A program made the position numbers and the translations under genes. This document shows positions 47,844 through 60,100 of a DNA stretch of 64,000 nt, piece after piece. How positions within the stretch are numbered: position 1 is the stretch's first letter; each line of letters starts with the position of its first letter. A model generated the notes under the pieces. It was not told the origin of the DNA, made no database searches, and saw only the letters and a list, made by a program, of their open reading frames with translations. Origin of the DNA: Acanthochlamys bracteata (Eukaryota > Streptophyta > Magnoliopsida > Pandanales > Velloziaceae). The stretch spans positions 7,440,001 to 7,504,000 of the forward strand of contig CM034127.1 in assembly GCA_019914995.1 (NCBI GenBank), in the 5' to 3' direction.

Positions 47844-50165
47844 TGAAGTTGTTGAAACTTAGGGAATGCATGGGACCGTAGTTTTATTTAAGACACGGTC
47901 TCGACTGACCGGATCCAACTGATAAATCAGTCAGTGCGAAAACCATCACTCTTTGATCTAATTCGAGTCGAATTTGCACTAGCATGATTTATACGGTCGA
48001 CTCAAAAAAATGGATCGACTGGATTCGTATCCAGATTGACCCATAAATCTGATTAACGAATCGACGCAATATTTGCTAAAAAATAAAAAGTGAGAATATC
48101 CACTTCACTCACAGCTCTACAATTTCTTTTTTCTGTTTCTTTTTTTTTCCACAAATCGCAATATTTTTTTTTTTCTTTCTCTCCTATTTGATTTCTTTTC
48201 CTTTCACCGTCTAGACTCTAGTGTTTCCTATTGCATCAGACATTTAGAGATATTCTTTTCTTTATTTTCTTCAAATTTAAAATTCTAAAATGCTTTTATT
48301 CTTTATTTTTTTAAGATTTGACAACTCAAATTTTCCTCCAAAATTTTTTTTTTTCAAGTCGCCACTAGTCGAGGCACATATATAGCATATTTTAAATACT
48401 CAAAATTTTATTTTTCTCAATAGAATAAGAATTTTAGACAATTTATATAGTTTAAATATAAATTAAATTAAGAAATACACTTTAAAATTATTATATTTTA
48501 TTTTCAACCTATTTTAAAAAATATAAATTGAATTTCATTTTTAATTCACTTTATAAAATAATTAAAATATAAAAATTGACTTAACTTTCTACACATTTTT
48601 TCCAAAATTTGACATTCTATTTTTTATTTTTTTGAAACTTAATTATAGATATTTAAAATATGTTCATTATAGAAAGAGCCATCTTATTCCTTCTTCTTGT
48701 AACAAACATCGTCGAAGGTCTACGCTTTCTCTTCTGTAAGTCAAACATGCGCCTACTATTTGGCCAGAAATAAAAAGATTTTCATAACTAAAAAATATTT
48801 AATGTTGGTTTCCAAACTCAGAAGCTGCAAGCAATCAAATCAAATTCGTTCAATCAATTTCTTCTATTCTTCTAAATTCTGTGATTGTTGTTGAAAATTT
48901 TCAGAAGAATTTTTGATTGAACGAACAAAGCTTGAAAAAAGTTGTTCCTTTCTAAAGCTGTCGTAACCGGTTGCGTGTCGATGAGTTACTATTAGTTGCT
49001 TCAGGCGATAAGGTTATTGCAGAGTTACAGTGGAGATGACTACAAAGTGAGGAAAGACAATGCGAGCTATTTGCATCTCTGTTGGGATATTAGGTCCTTG
49101 TTCAGCTTGGAGACGTAGAAGGTTTGATTGATTGTTTGGCTCATAAAAAGTTAGTTTTGAAGTTTTTGAATATTGAAGATGGATGTAGGGGTTTGTTTAG
49201 CAGTATAGATGTTCCTCTTCAACAGTTTCTGTAAAAAGAGATTTAAAGTTTTTCTTTCTTTAAAATTTTTTAACAATATAATTGAGAAAAAATGGTTGAT
49301 AGATTAATGGCGGGAAATGTGTGTCAAGCTGAGAGTAAAAAGATTAAAAAACCAGCTTGAGTCTTAAATCTTACAAAATGCTGAAGTAAGCAAACATATT
49401 ATGTTGCACTATTCTCTTCAATTATGAAAGGAAATATATGAGCAGTAATTGAAGCCAGTAGATTCTTTTTTTATTGTGGTTTCCATGTTTATATTTAGAG
49501 CTTGTACTTCTTTCTGTTCATTGGTGCTTTTTCTCGATTCAATAGGGAGAAGAAGAGTGGAATCAGCTCGATCAGTAGAGCTGCTACAGTTAGGGCTTTC
49601 CCTAGAAGATCGAGGACAAGGAGTTATAGTGTGTTGTGCTAGATCAAGATGTGTTGTACTCTTTAATTGCGATGATGTTCTTGTTGAGGGACTCACACGT
49701 AGAAGAATGGACACACCAGGTTTCATTAAATAAGATTTTTTGCAGATCTATAGTTACCAGATCCAAATCAATTCGATGAATCAACTCTCCAAATAAAAAG
49801 ATGACCTGAATACCTTTTCGACTCGATGCCTGGGTCAAGTCTGTCATTTATGGATGGGATTGTAAACATTATTATATTATGAGTAATATGCAAAATATTA
49901 TTATGTCCTCCTATAAAGTCAATATGATCTAACAATCAACCTAAATAGATTAAATATTGATATCATCCGCTAGTCATATATGTCACAAGATTAGTATACT
50001 CAGATAAATAATATTTTTACTTTTAAAACAACTTAAAATTAGATTACTTTACTATATTTTACTTATATTTATCCCTTAGTTTTGAATAAATAATTGTATA
50101 AGTAACGCCAAAAAAGCATAAACTAATTTTAAACTAATCTGTATTGAATATATCATAGTATATAT

Positions 50166-50414
50166 TTGAGAGTGCTTATAAAATAAATTTTTTTAAAACA
50201 AATAATATTTTGAAACTTTTAGAAAGATAACGAGCTTGATTTTTTTTTACCTAAATAAAATAATAAGATTATAAGTATGAAACTTTTACAACATAAAATT
50301 TTTTATTATTTTAAAACTTTTTAAAAATTCGGTAACATACTATATAATACTTATGCGAAACGTGAAGTGTTAGTTTGAAATAATAATCACTTTAAATACA
50401 ATGCCAAACGTTTC
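50166..50414. repeat. AT-rich MITE (family A)
   Basis: Left end TTGAGAGTGCTTATAAAATA, right end ATGCCAAACGTTTCC, about 249 bases. The left end strongly resembles GGGAGTGCTTATGAAATG of the 37153 copy. Confidence 0.55.
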
Positions 50415-51092
50415 CTGTAATATATAAGAAACATATAATGTTCAATGTAAAATCACCGTAACAACCTTTTTCTACAACATTTCCTTTTCCACTTAATTAG
50501 ATAAATTGAAATAATCATCAATCAGGCAATATATAATTTTCATAAACCAATGAACAAAATCATCATTGTGACTCCCCATCATTAAACTAAAAAAGATCAT
50601 ATTTTAAAATTTAAATAAAAATTTTAAAATATTGTAATTGAATTTTAGAAATTGAAATTTTTAAAAATATAGAACACATTACGATAGGCAATGCCTTCGC
50701 TTTTCTCTATCATAACAAAACAAGTATCCATTAATTTTACTTCCTTAAACAATCACAACAATGAGTCTTGTTTTATATGACAAAAATCATAAAGCTCAAA
50801 ATAAAGAATTAAAAATTAAGTAATTTTATTCTTTTTAGGTATTTATTATTCAGATAGAAAGAATTAGCAAAATCAGTTAATTTAAGCAGGTTGTAAAATA
50901 AGAATTAACTACTAAACTTTTATTTTATTTTTTTCAAATTTGTAATAACTTTTAAAACAAGAAATTTGAAAAAATAGCATGGGTTATACGCTAGCTGAAT
51001 ATGAAAGAACAAAATAATATGTTCTTTTAAAAACATAATAATAATAATAATAATAATAGTGTTTATAGATCAAATTCGTGTCATTCAAATCA

Positions 51093-51342
51093 GGGTGCGT
51101 TTGGCGCAGCTTATAAAAACTAATTTTTAATTTTTTAATTTTATATTTTTTAATATATATTTTATAAGTATATAAAAATTTATTTAAAAAATATAAAAAA
51201 ATTTACAGAATAAAATTTTTTTATTATATATTTTTATTATTTTTTAAAAATAAAAAAAATAAAATTTATTTTTAAAAAAATAATAAAAATATTTTCTATT
51301 TTAAAAAAACTTTATTTTATAAACAATTTCAAATATGGACCC
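51093..51342. repeat. AT-rich MITE (family A), reverse orientation
   Basis: Left end GGGTGCGTTTGGCGCAGC, right end CAAATATGGACCC, 250 bases. The core is present in reverse complement (TTTTTTAATATATATTTTAT). It is one of the clearest copies. Confidence 0.65.
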
Positions 51343-51410
51343 GTTATAGATCCTGTAAATTTTATATGTTCTTAAAACCCTTCATTTAATGATATTGTCA
51401 TGGACAGGTA

Positions 51411-51640
51411 AGGGAGCATTTTAAAAATATTTTTAAAATAAATTTTTTTTGAAATAAAAAATATTTTTTTATTAAATAAATTTTAATTTAAAAAATAAAT
51501 AAATAATAAACAATTTTTATTATGTAAAATTTTTCTATACTTTTTAAATTTTTAAATAAATTTTTTAAATATTTATAAAATATGTATTAAAAAATATATA
51601 ATTAAAAATTAAAAAAATTATTTTTTGAAAAAGTAATAAG
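51411..51640. repeat. AT-rich MITE (family A), forward orientation
   Basis: Left end AGGGAGCATTTTAAAAAT. It contains ATTTATAAAATATGTATTAA near 51570, identical to the copy in the MLO intron. The right end is eroded. It lies only about 70 bases from the previous copy, which has opposite orientation. Confidence 0.55.
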
Positions 51641-52418
51641 ACATATCGAAACCATATGGATTTTGTTCACTTTGTAGTTTTATGTTTTAGATCTTTTCCA
51701 TATTCAGATGTTGGTTTGACTCATATTCAGATTAAGTACTTTTATCTACTGCGAAAATCAGTGGACCATATCTTGGTTTCGATGCCATTTTTTCACTTAA
51801 TAACCTGTCTCACTCCTTCAGTTGTAGACGTTGGTCTGGTTGGATGGCATCTCAGTCAAGGGTGGAGATGTTGTTACCTGGAAGTAGCTCATTTTGGAGC
51901 TTCTGGAATGATGGAATGACATGGCATTTAGCACATGTTTGAGAGTGCTTTCTGCCCGCATTCTGTTCCATTTCAAAACGCACTCTCACTGATCTTCTGA
52001 AAAAGAACTTCATTTTTTTTTTAACACTGAATGTCTTTTTTTTTTAATTTTAAAGACATGAATAAATTATGCGTTATAATGATTTTTTTAATTGAAAATG
52101 ACAAATTTGTTTCACAAAAATAAAATCAGCATTCTTTTATAACTTCACTTTTTCAGTAACCCCAACGAAGCCTTATTAGTTTCCAAAATCCACCAGAGGC
52201 AGTAATTAGGATAGCTGATTGCTCTGACTCGTGGCAACTAAGTTCAAGTCAACATCACTATTGTGATTCTCAAAAATCCTACGTAAACGAAGATGGTTCT
52301 GGATATTATTGCTAACTTAAAAATAGTCTTTAACAATCACAAAATCTGAACAAAAAACTGCTCTCATAGAATCTCGAACCAATTTGCAGCTAGCGAAAAT
52401 ACTAAAATGCCTTCATCT

Positions 52419-55400
52419 TCACAAGAGTGTGAGACAAATCAACAAGCACAGAGGGAACACAAACAGCTTCATCCAGGCGAAGCGCAACTTAATTGCTCCG
52501 CTGCTATTTGGAGGTGGCGGTGCGCCACCTTGTGATGAAGGTGCTGGTGCTGGCGATGCACCTGTTCTCAACAAGCAGATACTAGTATGCATTACTTACA
52601 TATAAATTTGCTAATTCGAGTTAATTGCAAGTAACAACTTCTGAAAAAAATGGAAGAATTCCAGTATGATGCTGTAAAGAGTTTTAGAACTTTACTTGGA
52701 CATATGTTCTGCTCAGTGAGGTTAGCTTGAATGGCTAGATTAGGGCTCTTGGTGTAGCCTGTGTAGGCGCACGTAGAGCGCTCACAACCACTGGATGAAG
52801 ATATGTTGCCTATGAAAAGGTTACCACATTTTGGTATGCGGCACTGGGATGATGGTTTAAGCCCTTGTGTTGGACTACAGTCTAGCCTAGAAATAAAAAG
52901 GGTACAAAGTATTAGTGCAGATGAACTTTTGGCAAACTTCTGTAGCAGCATTTAGTTAGTGATGTACTGGTAACTATTGGATGAACAGCTGCAGAGAATG
53001 CAGTTGTCAGCAGTGAGCGAATAGCTGTTGCTGGGAACACGAAGGTCGTGGTCTGCTGCTGTGCTGCTTATTGAAGAGGCACAAGCTGTTTTGATGAAAA
53101 ATGAAATTAATCATGAGCAGTATTATCGATCAAAGCGCTGAAATAGTGTGCAGCAACGTTCATAGCTTAGCTTTCATACAATTGAGAGACAAATAATATA
53201 AGAGGTTAAATAGTAAGACATTAATGCCAACTAGATATTCCATTTTGTTTTTCCTTGTGATCTATTCTATCATTTTTTGGTTTGAAATCAAAGTTCAGAA
53301 AGCAGAATGGCCATCCACAACTTGTATCGGAACTTACAGCAATTGTGACGGTGTTTCAGTTCACAGGTTATAATAACTGGGGTAGCATGTCAAGTATGTT
53401 GAACACGTGAAGTTGCTCTGGTTTCACTTCAAGATGACCACTTACATTGCATTATTGCTTTGATTTGATTTATTATGCATGTGGAAAAGGCTAGAACAAT
53501 TTTCTTGGTGATAAGAAAAAAAAAAGGTCAGACATTATGTTTTCATATTAATCATCGATGCCCAAACTGTAGTTTTGACTTAAATAGAATTAAAAAGAAT
53601 ATCACAATGGCTAGTGAATTTCAGTTGATTGATTCTATCTAATTGCTTATGTATGTCTGACTGATCTTTAGGAACACAGAAATCATACTCATTCTGGGAA
53701 CGAGCAATCAATTCAATCTCTCTGCTCTTTAAAAAAAAAGAACTAAAACTCGAACAAGTTTCAACTAAAAGCTGTTTTTAGATGCTGACTTGTGACTCTC
53801 TAGAGTGGACAGAATATTTCTAATTAAGTTAGACATGTTCGATTCGAGCTTATAGTATCAGACAATTCCTAAATTTATCTACAAAAAAGGCTACTAGTAT
53901 CAAACAAAGAACAAGAAAGAGCTAAAGGTAGGAACTACATAATCTGATTTCTGTGTTCTTGTTGTTAATCAAACCGTTAAACCTAATATTTACATATACA
54001 TGCCCAGCTATCAGTAACAATTAAGATTCTATGTCAAGCATTCAAAAAGGATAAATATGCAGAATTTTTAAATTGAAGGAACAAAAATAATCAAATCAAA
54101 CCTTTGAGTGGGACATCCAGTATATCTCCTGCTTTCAGATTTTCAGGGTCAGTGATCCCATTGAGATTGCTAATAGTGTCCACAGACGTCCCAAAGTCCT
54201 CCGCTATTTGGGTTAAGTTGCTGCCTGGTTTAACAACATGTGCAAGGTGCACCATGCGATCATCACAGCTGCACGGCAGTGGTATTGTCAGATTCTGGCC
54301 TACGAGAATTTTGTTCGGGTCCGGTATGTTGTTAGCATTGGCAATCTCCTGGTACGTTACCAACCCTGAGAATCTGGTCCTGTTAACAAAATAATAACTT
54401 CATTTCAGGATAAGACATTTCAACATATCAAGATGTTAGGGTGTTGGTGTGTTTCTTTTGGCAAAAATTGAGTTACCGGAAGTGAGTTATTTAAACATGA
54501 AGATCGAAAGCGAGTTTAATTTTTGTGTTTATTTTGTTTGGGAAGTGGTTTGCAAGTGAAGTGTTTAGTGTTTATAAAATTTGAATTTTCGAAATGGAGA
54601 TTTTGGCCGAAAAAACTGAGTTCATAATATTAAACATGCCCTAAATGAGTTTTTCATTTTTTTCTCCTTTCCATTCTTTTCCAGGCATAACAACTAACTC
54701 TTGACATCTTCTCTCTCATATAATTTTGTTCCTAGGATTTAATGGAATTTCTGTATTAGTATTCAGTAAACAATAAATTACGACTACACGATGTTTTGAT
54801 AAAGAATCATGGTTAAGTAATTACACTTGAGTGAGATACCACAGGAATTTGGGAATTGTTATAAACTTCATGAATTATTTCCAAAAAATCGAAAGAAGAG
54901 CAGTTTTGTGAATAAATTTTGGTTGTCCCCAATTATTTCAATAATTTCCTCTCAACTTAATATTTTTCTATTCACCAAACAATAATTCCAAAATTCTAAT
55001 CCAACGAAGCTAATTGCCAATAAATTTTAGTCATAACTTCAACTAAGAAAAACTAATTAACTAAACATTACTAGGAAAGACATATAAAACGAAAACGAAA
55101 GTTTTAAAAACAATAAGTTCTAAATAAAACGAAATTGTACCTGGCAATAAAATCTAAGCCATCATCTTTCTGGACTGTGTAGACCGGAGTTTTATCCGTG
55201 GTGCCGTTGCCGTTAGAGCAAGAGCAGGGCAGTGGGACCCGCACGGCGGAGCCCCCAGCGATGGAGCGAGATTGAAGAGTGGACAGAGAGAAGTTATTGG
55301 CACCGAGTAGAGACCTGTAATCGACTCCGAATAAAGAAGAGACATTGCCGATGGTGGTATCGTTCGCCGGCACGTAGCCTATAAGTGACTGGCACTTGGC

Positions 55401-55514
55401 AGTCGAAGTTTGGTTGCAGGTAAATGATCTCGCCTTCGAACAAGTAAAGAAGAAGACTGAGAAGAAGAAGAAGAAGAAGAACAGAATGGAGAAGCTGGCC
55501 TTACCCATAGCCAT
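52419..55514 (-). CDS. LysM domain-containing GPI-anchored protein (LYM/CEBiP type)
   Basis: Cell-surface receptor-like protein without kinase; relatives bind chitin or peptidoglycan fragments and signal through LysM receptor kinases. Five exons on the minus strand: 55141-55514, 54102-54379, 52968-53085, 52696-52886 and 52419-52561; 1104 nt for 367 residues. Seen: a signal peptide with an unusual Phe run (residues 11-23), then a degenerate first LysM-like region. CSC (97-99) is followed by LysM VYTVQKDDGLDFIARTRFSG (from 111) to TIPL. A second CSC (161-163) is followed by LysM HVVKPGSNLTQIAEDFGTSV (from 173) to DVPL. Then come a Cys-rich module (ILCSCSS, SSGCERSTCAYTGYT) and a Pro/Ala linker. 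The hydrophobic tail MKLFVFPLCLLICLTLL after NSSGA fits a GPI signal. The Cys-rich module looks closer to LYM2/CEBiP than to LYM1/LYM3. Intact. Confidence 0.93.
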
Positions 55515-57172
55515 GGTTTGATACGTGATTTGAGTAATTATCCCTCTCTCTTCCTCCTTGCTTGTTTGGTGATTGATGATTTAAGAAGAGGAGCCGCTTG
55601 TTTTGGCATGTATGGAAGAATGTGAAATGAAGAAGAACGTTGACCGAGTCGTTGACTTGGAAAAATCTTTACTTGATGTGTTCGTTGGAAATTATCTCAT
55701 AGTTAGTTCTTTCAAAGGAGAAGAGTAAGGAGAAGAAAAGATTGGATAGAAGACGAAGTTGGAATGCGGAAATTTGTGTGGAAGTGGTAGATTGAAAAAC
55801 AACAGGAGGAATGCGGTGAAAAGGAGACTGGTTGAATAGAAACTTTGGTTGAAAACTGTTTTGGACCAGAAGGAGATGAAAGGAAGGCGGGCGGGTGGGA
55901 CAGGAATAGGAGTGGAATTCCATTGCTTTACTTTTGCTGTAACACCGACAGAGTCAGCTCAGCTCGTTCAAATTAATTCTTTCTTCTTTATGGAATACGA
56001 ACAGATTTCCTTTTTCCTTTTTATATATGAACAAGTTTTTTATGAAAGTTGATAAAACAATAAAATTTTGAAAAAAAAGTTGTAGATGCTTTTTAAAAAA
56101 TTATAAACATATATAATACAATTATTTTATTTATATAATTATTTATATAATTTTTAAAATTTTAAAATATTAAGCATGATTTTATTGGAGTTAAACAGAA
56201 GCTTTTGGAGTTGAGACTCTAACCCCAAAAGGAAGATCTTTATATTCAGGTATAATTTACGGATTACAGAATTTCTTGCCAATGTGCATATAATTGTATT
56301 AACCATTGAAGTTATAAATCTTTCATGTGTAGGTAAAGAACGGAACTGGAAGGCGGGAGCAATTAAACTCCTCGTCATCGCAAAAGTCATCAACAAATAC
56401 GTAACTTTTCTTCACATAAGTCTGCAGATAACAGTTAATTCCCGAGTCAAGTCATTGCTATGAACTCTCCAATTTGCCCGAGTCAAGTCATCGAGGAATA
56501 TCAGCTTCCTCAATGCATCAGAAAAATGAAAATGCACAAGTATTAGCGTAGTCCAACAGCCGTATGACTTACCAAAGCAGTATTAATTGACCACATTTTA
56601 ATTCGTAGCCTAGACAACAATATTATAAGAATCCATCGAAGTTGAAGTAGATTTCTCTTTTAGCTGCAAAACATCACGCATGTTGACTAGACTTCAAAAT
56701 ATATCTTTCTATATTGATGATCTGATCATTTGTGAAACATTAGAAGGTTATAAAAGTCCTTAACAATTTGGCATCGGAGCTAAAGAAAAGAATTTTGGTT
56801 CTCTTCTTAGTAGTCATGGCATACAGTGTACAAGTATTAGGATCACGGAATCTGCCAAAACTTTCTTTTTCCTACTATAATATGTTTGCCTGCAAAATTT
56901 ACTTACAAAATTAAAGTAGATATATAAAAGAAATAAATAGACAACTAAGACTGGGATGAAACATATCAACTGTATTGAAGCTAGTCCGCCGAATCCTTCC
57001 TTGGAGGAAACAAAAAAACCCTGTACAGTCTCCTGTGCTGCTGCTTTTATGTACAATTGAATAAGCTTATAAGCACTTGGGAAGCTGCTCGTCTCAAAAG
57101 TGTCACCAAAAGAGAAAGATGGCTTAGTAAATTTGAGCCACCTGGTTGACTCAACTTTATAAACACAACTAG
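55515..57172. other. Intergenic region between LYM and OFUT genes
   Basis: 55515-55930 is the leader and promoter side of the LYM-type gene, with pyrimidine-rich stretches on its strand. 56050-56170 is AT-rich. The part next to 57172 should hold the OFUT 3' UTR. No further gene seen. Confidence 0.45.
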
Positions 57173-60100
57173 TCAGACCATCCCATCCAAGTCCGTTTGG
57201 ACCAAAAGCTCATAGTCTGCTTCATTTCTGTTTTCTGATCGACCCTCTACAAAATCAAACTCGGGCAAGTCTTGCTCGTCTTCGCTTTGGTACCCTGATT
57301 CTACCACGCTTTTCATGAACTTACCACTATCAGTCACACTTCCAACTGTGCCAGCAGATATTGAGCCATTCCCAGAATTAGTCTCAATCTCAGCCTTGTT
57401 GCATATACAGGTTGAAGGATTTTCATGGAACGCTCCTTTGCCCGGTTTAACCTCATAAGGTTCTCCCATGAATCCTTTCTGATGAGTGCGAACTTGAGAT
57501 GAAAATTCTTCCCACGTCATGTTGGTGCGACAATCAAACAAAGAGGACAGTTTCTTAGCATTTGGCCGAATACTACGTTTGTGCCCAAAATACCTCCTGC
57601 ACAAAAATTACAAAGTTTAGAATGTCCGCTGTTATGCTTCATGTCCAACAATCATTATCGGAAGAGTAATGAGTGTTACCTTCGTCCAGCTAAGATTTTC
57701 GCCATATTACCATTATTGTTAGTCACAAATACGTCACTACCATCACATACAATGAAATCAAGAGCAGCCATTCGAGAAGAAAATGGTGTAAAAGGTGCCA
57801 ACTCCTCTTTGCTTGCTAATGTTTCTTTGGAATGCAAATTAGGAAAGAGTGCCTTCAAAGGGGAGAGAGTTTCTTCTCCACCATATATCTCACCAGAGGC
57901 GACATAGATGTGCACATCACTACCAAAGCCCAATGCTCTCAGCATAAGACCAACCTCCTCAGGAGTCAGTGGACACTTACCATGTCTACGTTCTCTCTCG
58001 GGACTGCTAACCTATAAATGAGAAACAAGATATACATGAGTCGACATACATAGGAAAAGTGTGCAACAATATTTAGTATGAGCAGTAAGCAGTTTTGCAG
58101 CTCCTCACATGTAAAGTTTTCCATCTGTTACGAATTGCACCCAACTCTATCTTTTCTTTTTGTCCTCCGCCATAATAGCAACCCGAGAAAGCAAGCATAT
58201 CAGGCTCAAATCTGCAGAAGGTATACAATCAAACCCATCAAATTTAAAAAGAGTCCCACCAAGTTGCAGAAACGCCGAAGGCAACCACCATGAAAGTTTT
58301 GTGTTTATCATCATATTTTCATGATTCTCTTTTGCAAACTCAGAAAGCTGTGGAGGTGCTATACCACTTTGTTTAAATAATACAGAACATGTACATAGTC
58401 AACACAAACACAACAGATTTTTGGATTTTCTTCACTTATTTCTTTTGCGGCATTAGACCCAAGACAGAATTCATTTCAGGTGGAGAACAAATAGGGCATC
58501 AATGCACATCGAACAAGGTAAGCTTAGCTAAATGGCAGTTTAAAAGACAAGATGAGAATACATGCTTAGCTAATCTTTTGGTCCATGATCATCTGCTCCG
58601 ATCAAGATTAAAGAATTAAAGTACTAATTTTGCGAACAGTCAAAAGTAGAGAGAAATTCTTAAGTAATAAGCTTAAATTTCTTCAACATGTTTCCAGGAA
58701 TCCTGCCAAGGATGAAGTTTCTCCAAACACAACTTCACCGCTATAATAAAATATTAATCAAGAATACAACATGCACTTCTCCAAAGCAAAATAAAAAAAT
58801 TAAAGAAAATTTTACCTAAGATGCAGGGCAATAAAGTTTTTTCTTTTTTGTCTCATTCTCTGAATTAATGTTTCACCCATCTCTTCAATCGGATCTGTGA
58901 ATTTCAGCGCATGATAGTTGACTCTACATCTCAGTTTCTGAAGCTCTGCATCTAGATCATTTGAAAGCCTGTAATCAAATTTCTTCAGCTGAACAACCTG
59001 CATCATGTTAAGACAATAACATGGGTTTCAATATTATATTTACAATAAGGAAATCAAGTGTTAAGAGCTGAACAACAAAAATGCTACTCATGATATAAAT
59101 GTCCAGTAAAGTATCTCAAGTATGACTTAACTAACAAAGGCTTCCAACAGATACTCATACAAAGTAAATCACCCTACTGGCTATTTGCATTCAGCAATTC
59201 AGGAAGACATTTATACATCTACAACTATAATGCCCAAATGTGCCAAGGACCTTATACTAATTGAATCAACTAAAACGAGTGGCTAATCAGGAACCAGATG
59301 TTAACAAAGAATACAACTCATGTTCCCTTCGGAGAAGTTTAATATACCTAAACGTACGAAAAACTAATCCAAATGAGAAAGTGTTGCTACATCATTGCGA
59401 GGTTGTGCTTGTAGCCACACTGTGGGAGTTTCACTAGTCTGGAAATGCCACCTTGCTCAAAGCTTTAGATAGCGGTAAACTTGGTAGTGACTCATCTAAT
59501 TTTGGGTGCAAAGACTGCATTTACTATCTAACCAATTTCAAATTTCTTGAAATTGGAAGCAGAATCACTTTCAAGAAAAGTGTCACTATCATACCGAGTT
59601 AAATATTGTGTTGCTAAATAAATCATCATCACCAACCGAACATTCATTCTTAGAGAGGTTATCATTTGTATATTTTCATGTATCGTAACAGATAAATAGA
59701 AAGAACTGGTATCAGTATTTGTCATTTCTTTACTTCAGAGAAATTTAGCAAGAAAAATGCTGCAATAAGATGAGATCTCTCCATGCATTACAAAGAAAGT
59801 AGAAGTACCAAATAGATCATCTAAGAATCAAACTTACATGCTTCTTTTGCAAGGCAGGTAAAACCCTAGCTTCATAGCACTTTGGTGTGCACTTCCTTGG
59901 TACAAGCATGCTATACGGAGTCCTCACAACCTTTCCTCCAATTTCAGGGAGGTCTTTAATTATTTTTACCTCCTTTGCAAGATATGAAATAAACCAGTCA
60001 ACATCGAAGATCTCAGCAAACTCACTGCATTGAATATATCGACAAAAAAAGTGTAAATTATATGTTAAATGAAACACCTGTCAGAATGTTCCTAAAATTT

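Larger units (their letters stand above)
47844..52418. other. Intergenic region with MITEs and unassigned fragments
   Basis: No gene recognised. 47880-48070 has repeated TCGACT / GGATCGACTGG words. 48960-49200 and 49450-49730 have near-normal composition and short open frames on both strands but no domain. 51650-51920 carries an 87-residue frame without similarity that I can name. Family-A MITE copies are at 50166, 51093 and 51411. Confidence 0.4.

Noticed and set aside
47880..49860. One large transposon bounded by GTCGACT-rich words
   Set aside because: The words at the two ends do not form a consistent inverted or direct repeat, and no coding remnant was recognised.
51656..51919. 87-codon frame as a small gene
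   Set aside because: Composition is not convincing, there is no recognised motif, and it follows directly on an eroded MITE.
57581..57907. Open frame on the + strand across the OFUT C-terminal exons
   Set aside because: It is the antisense shadow of two OFUT exons and the intron between them; the minus-strand frame carries the family motifs.
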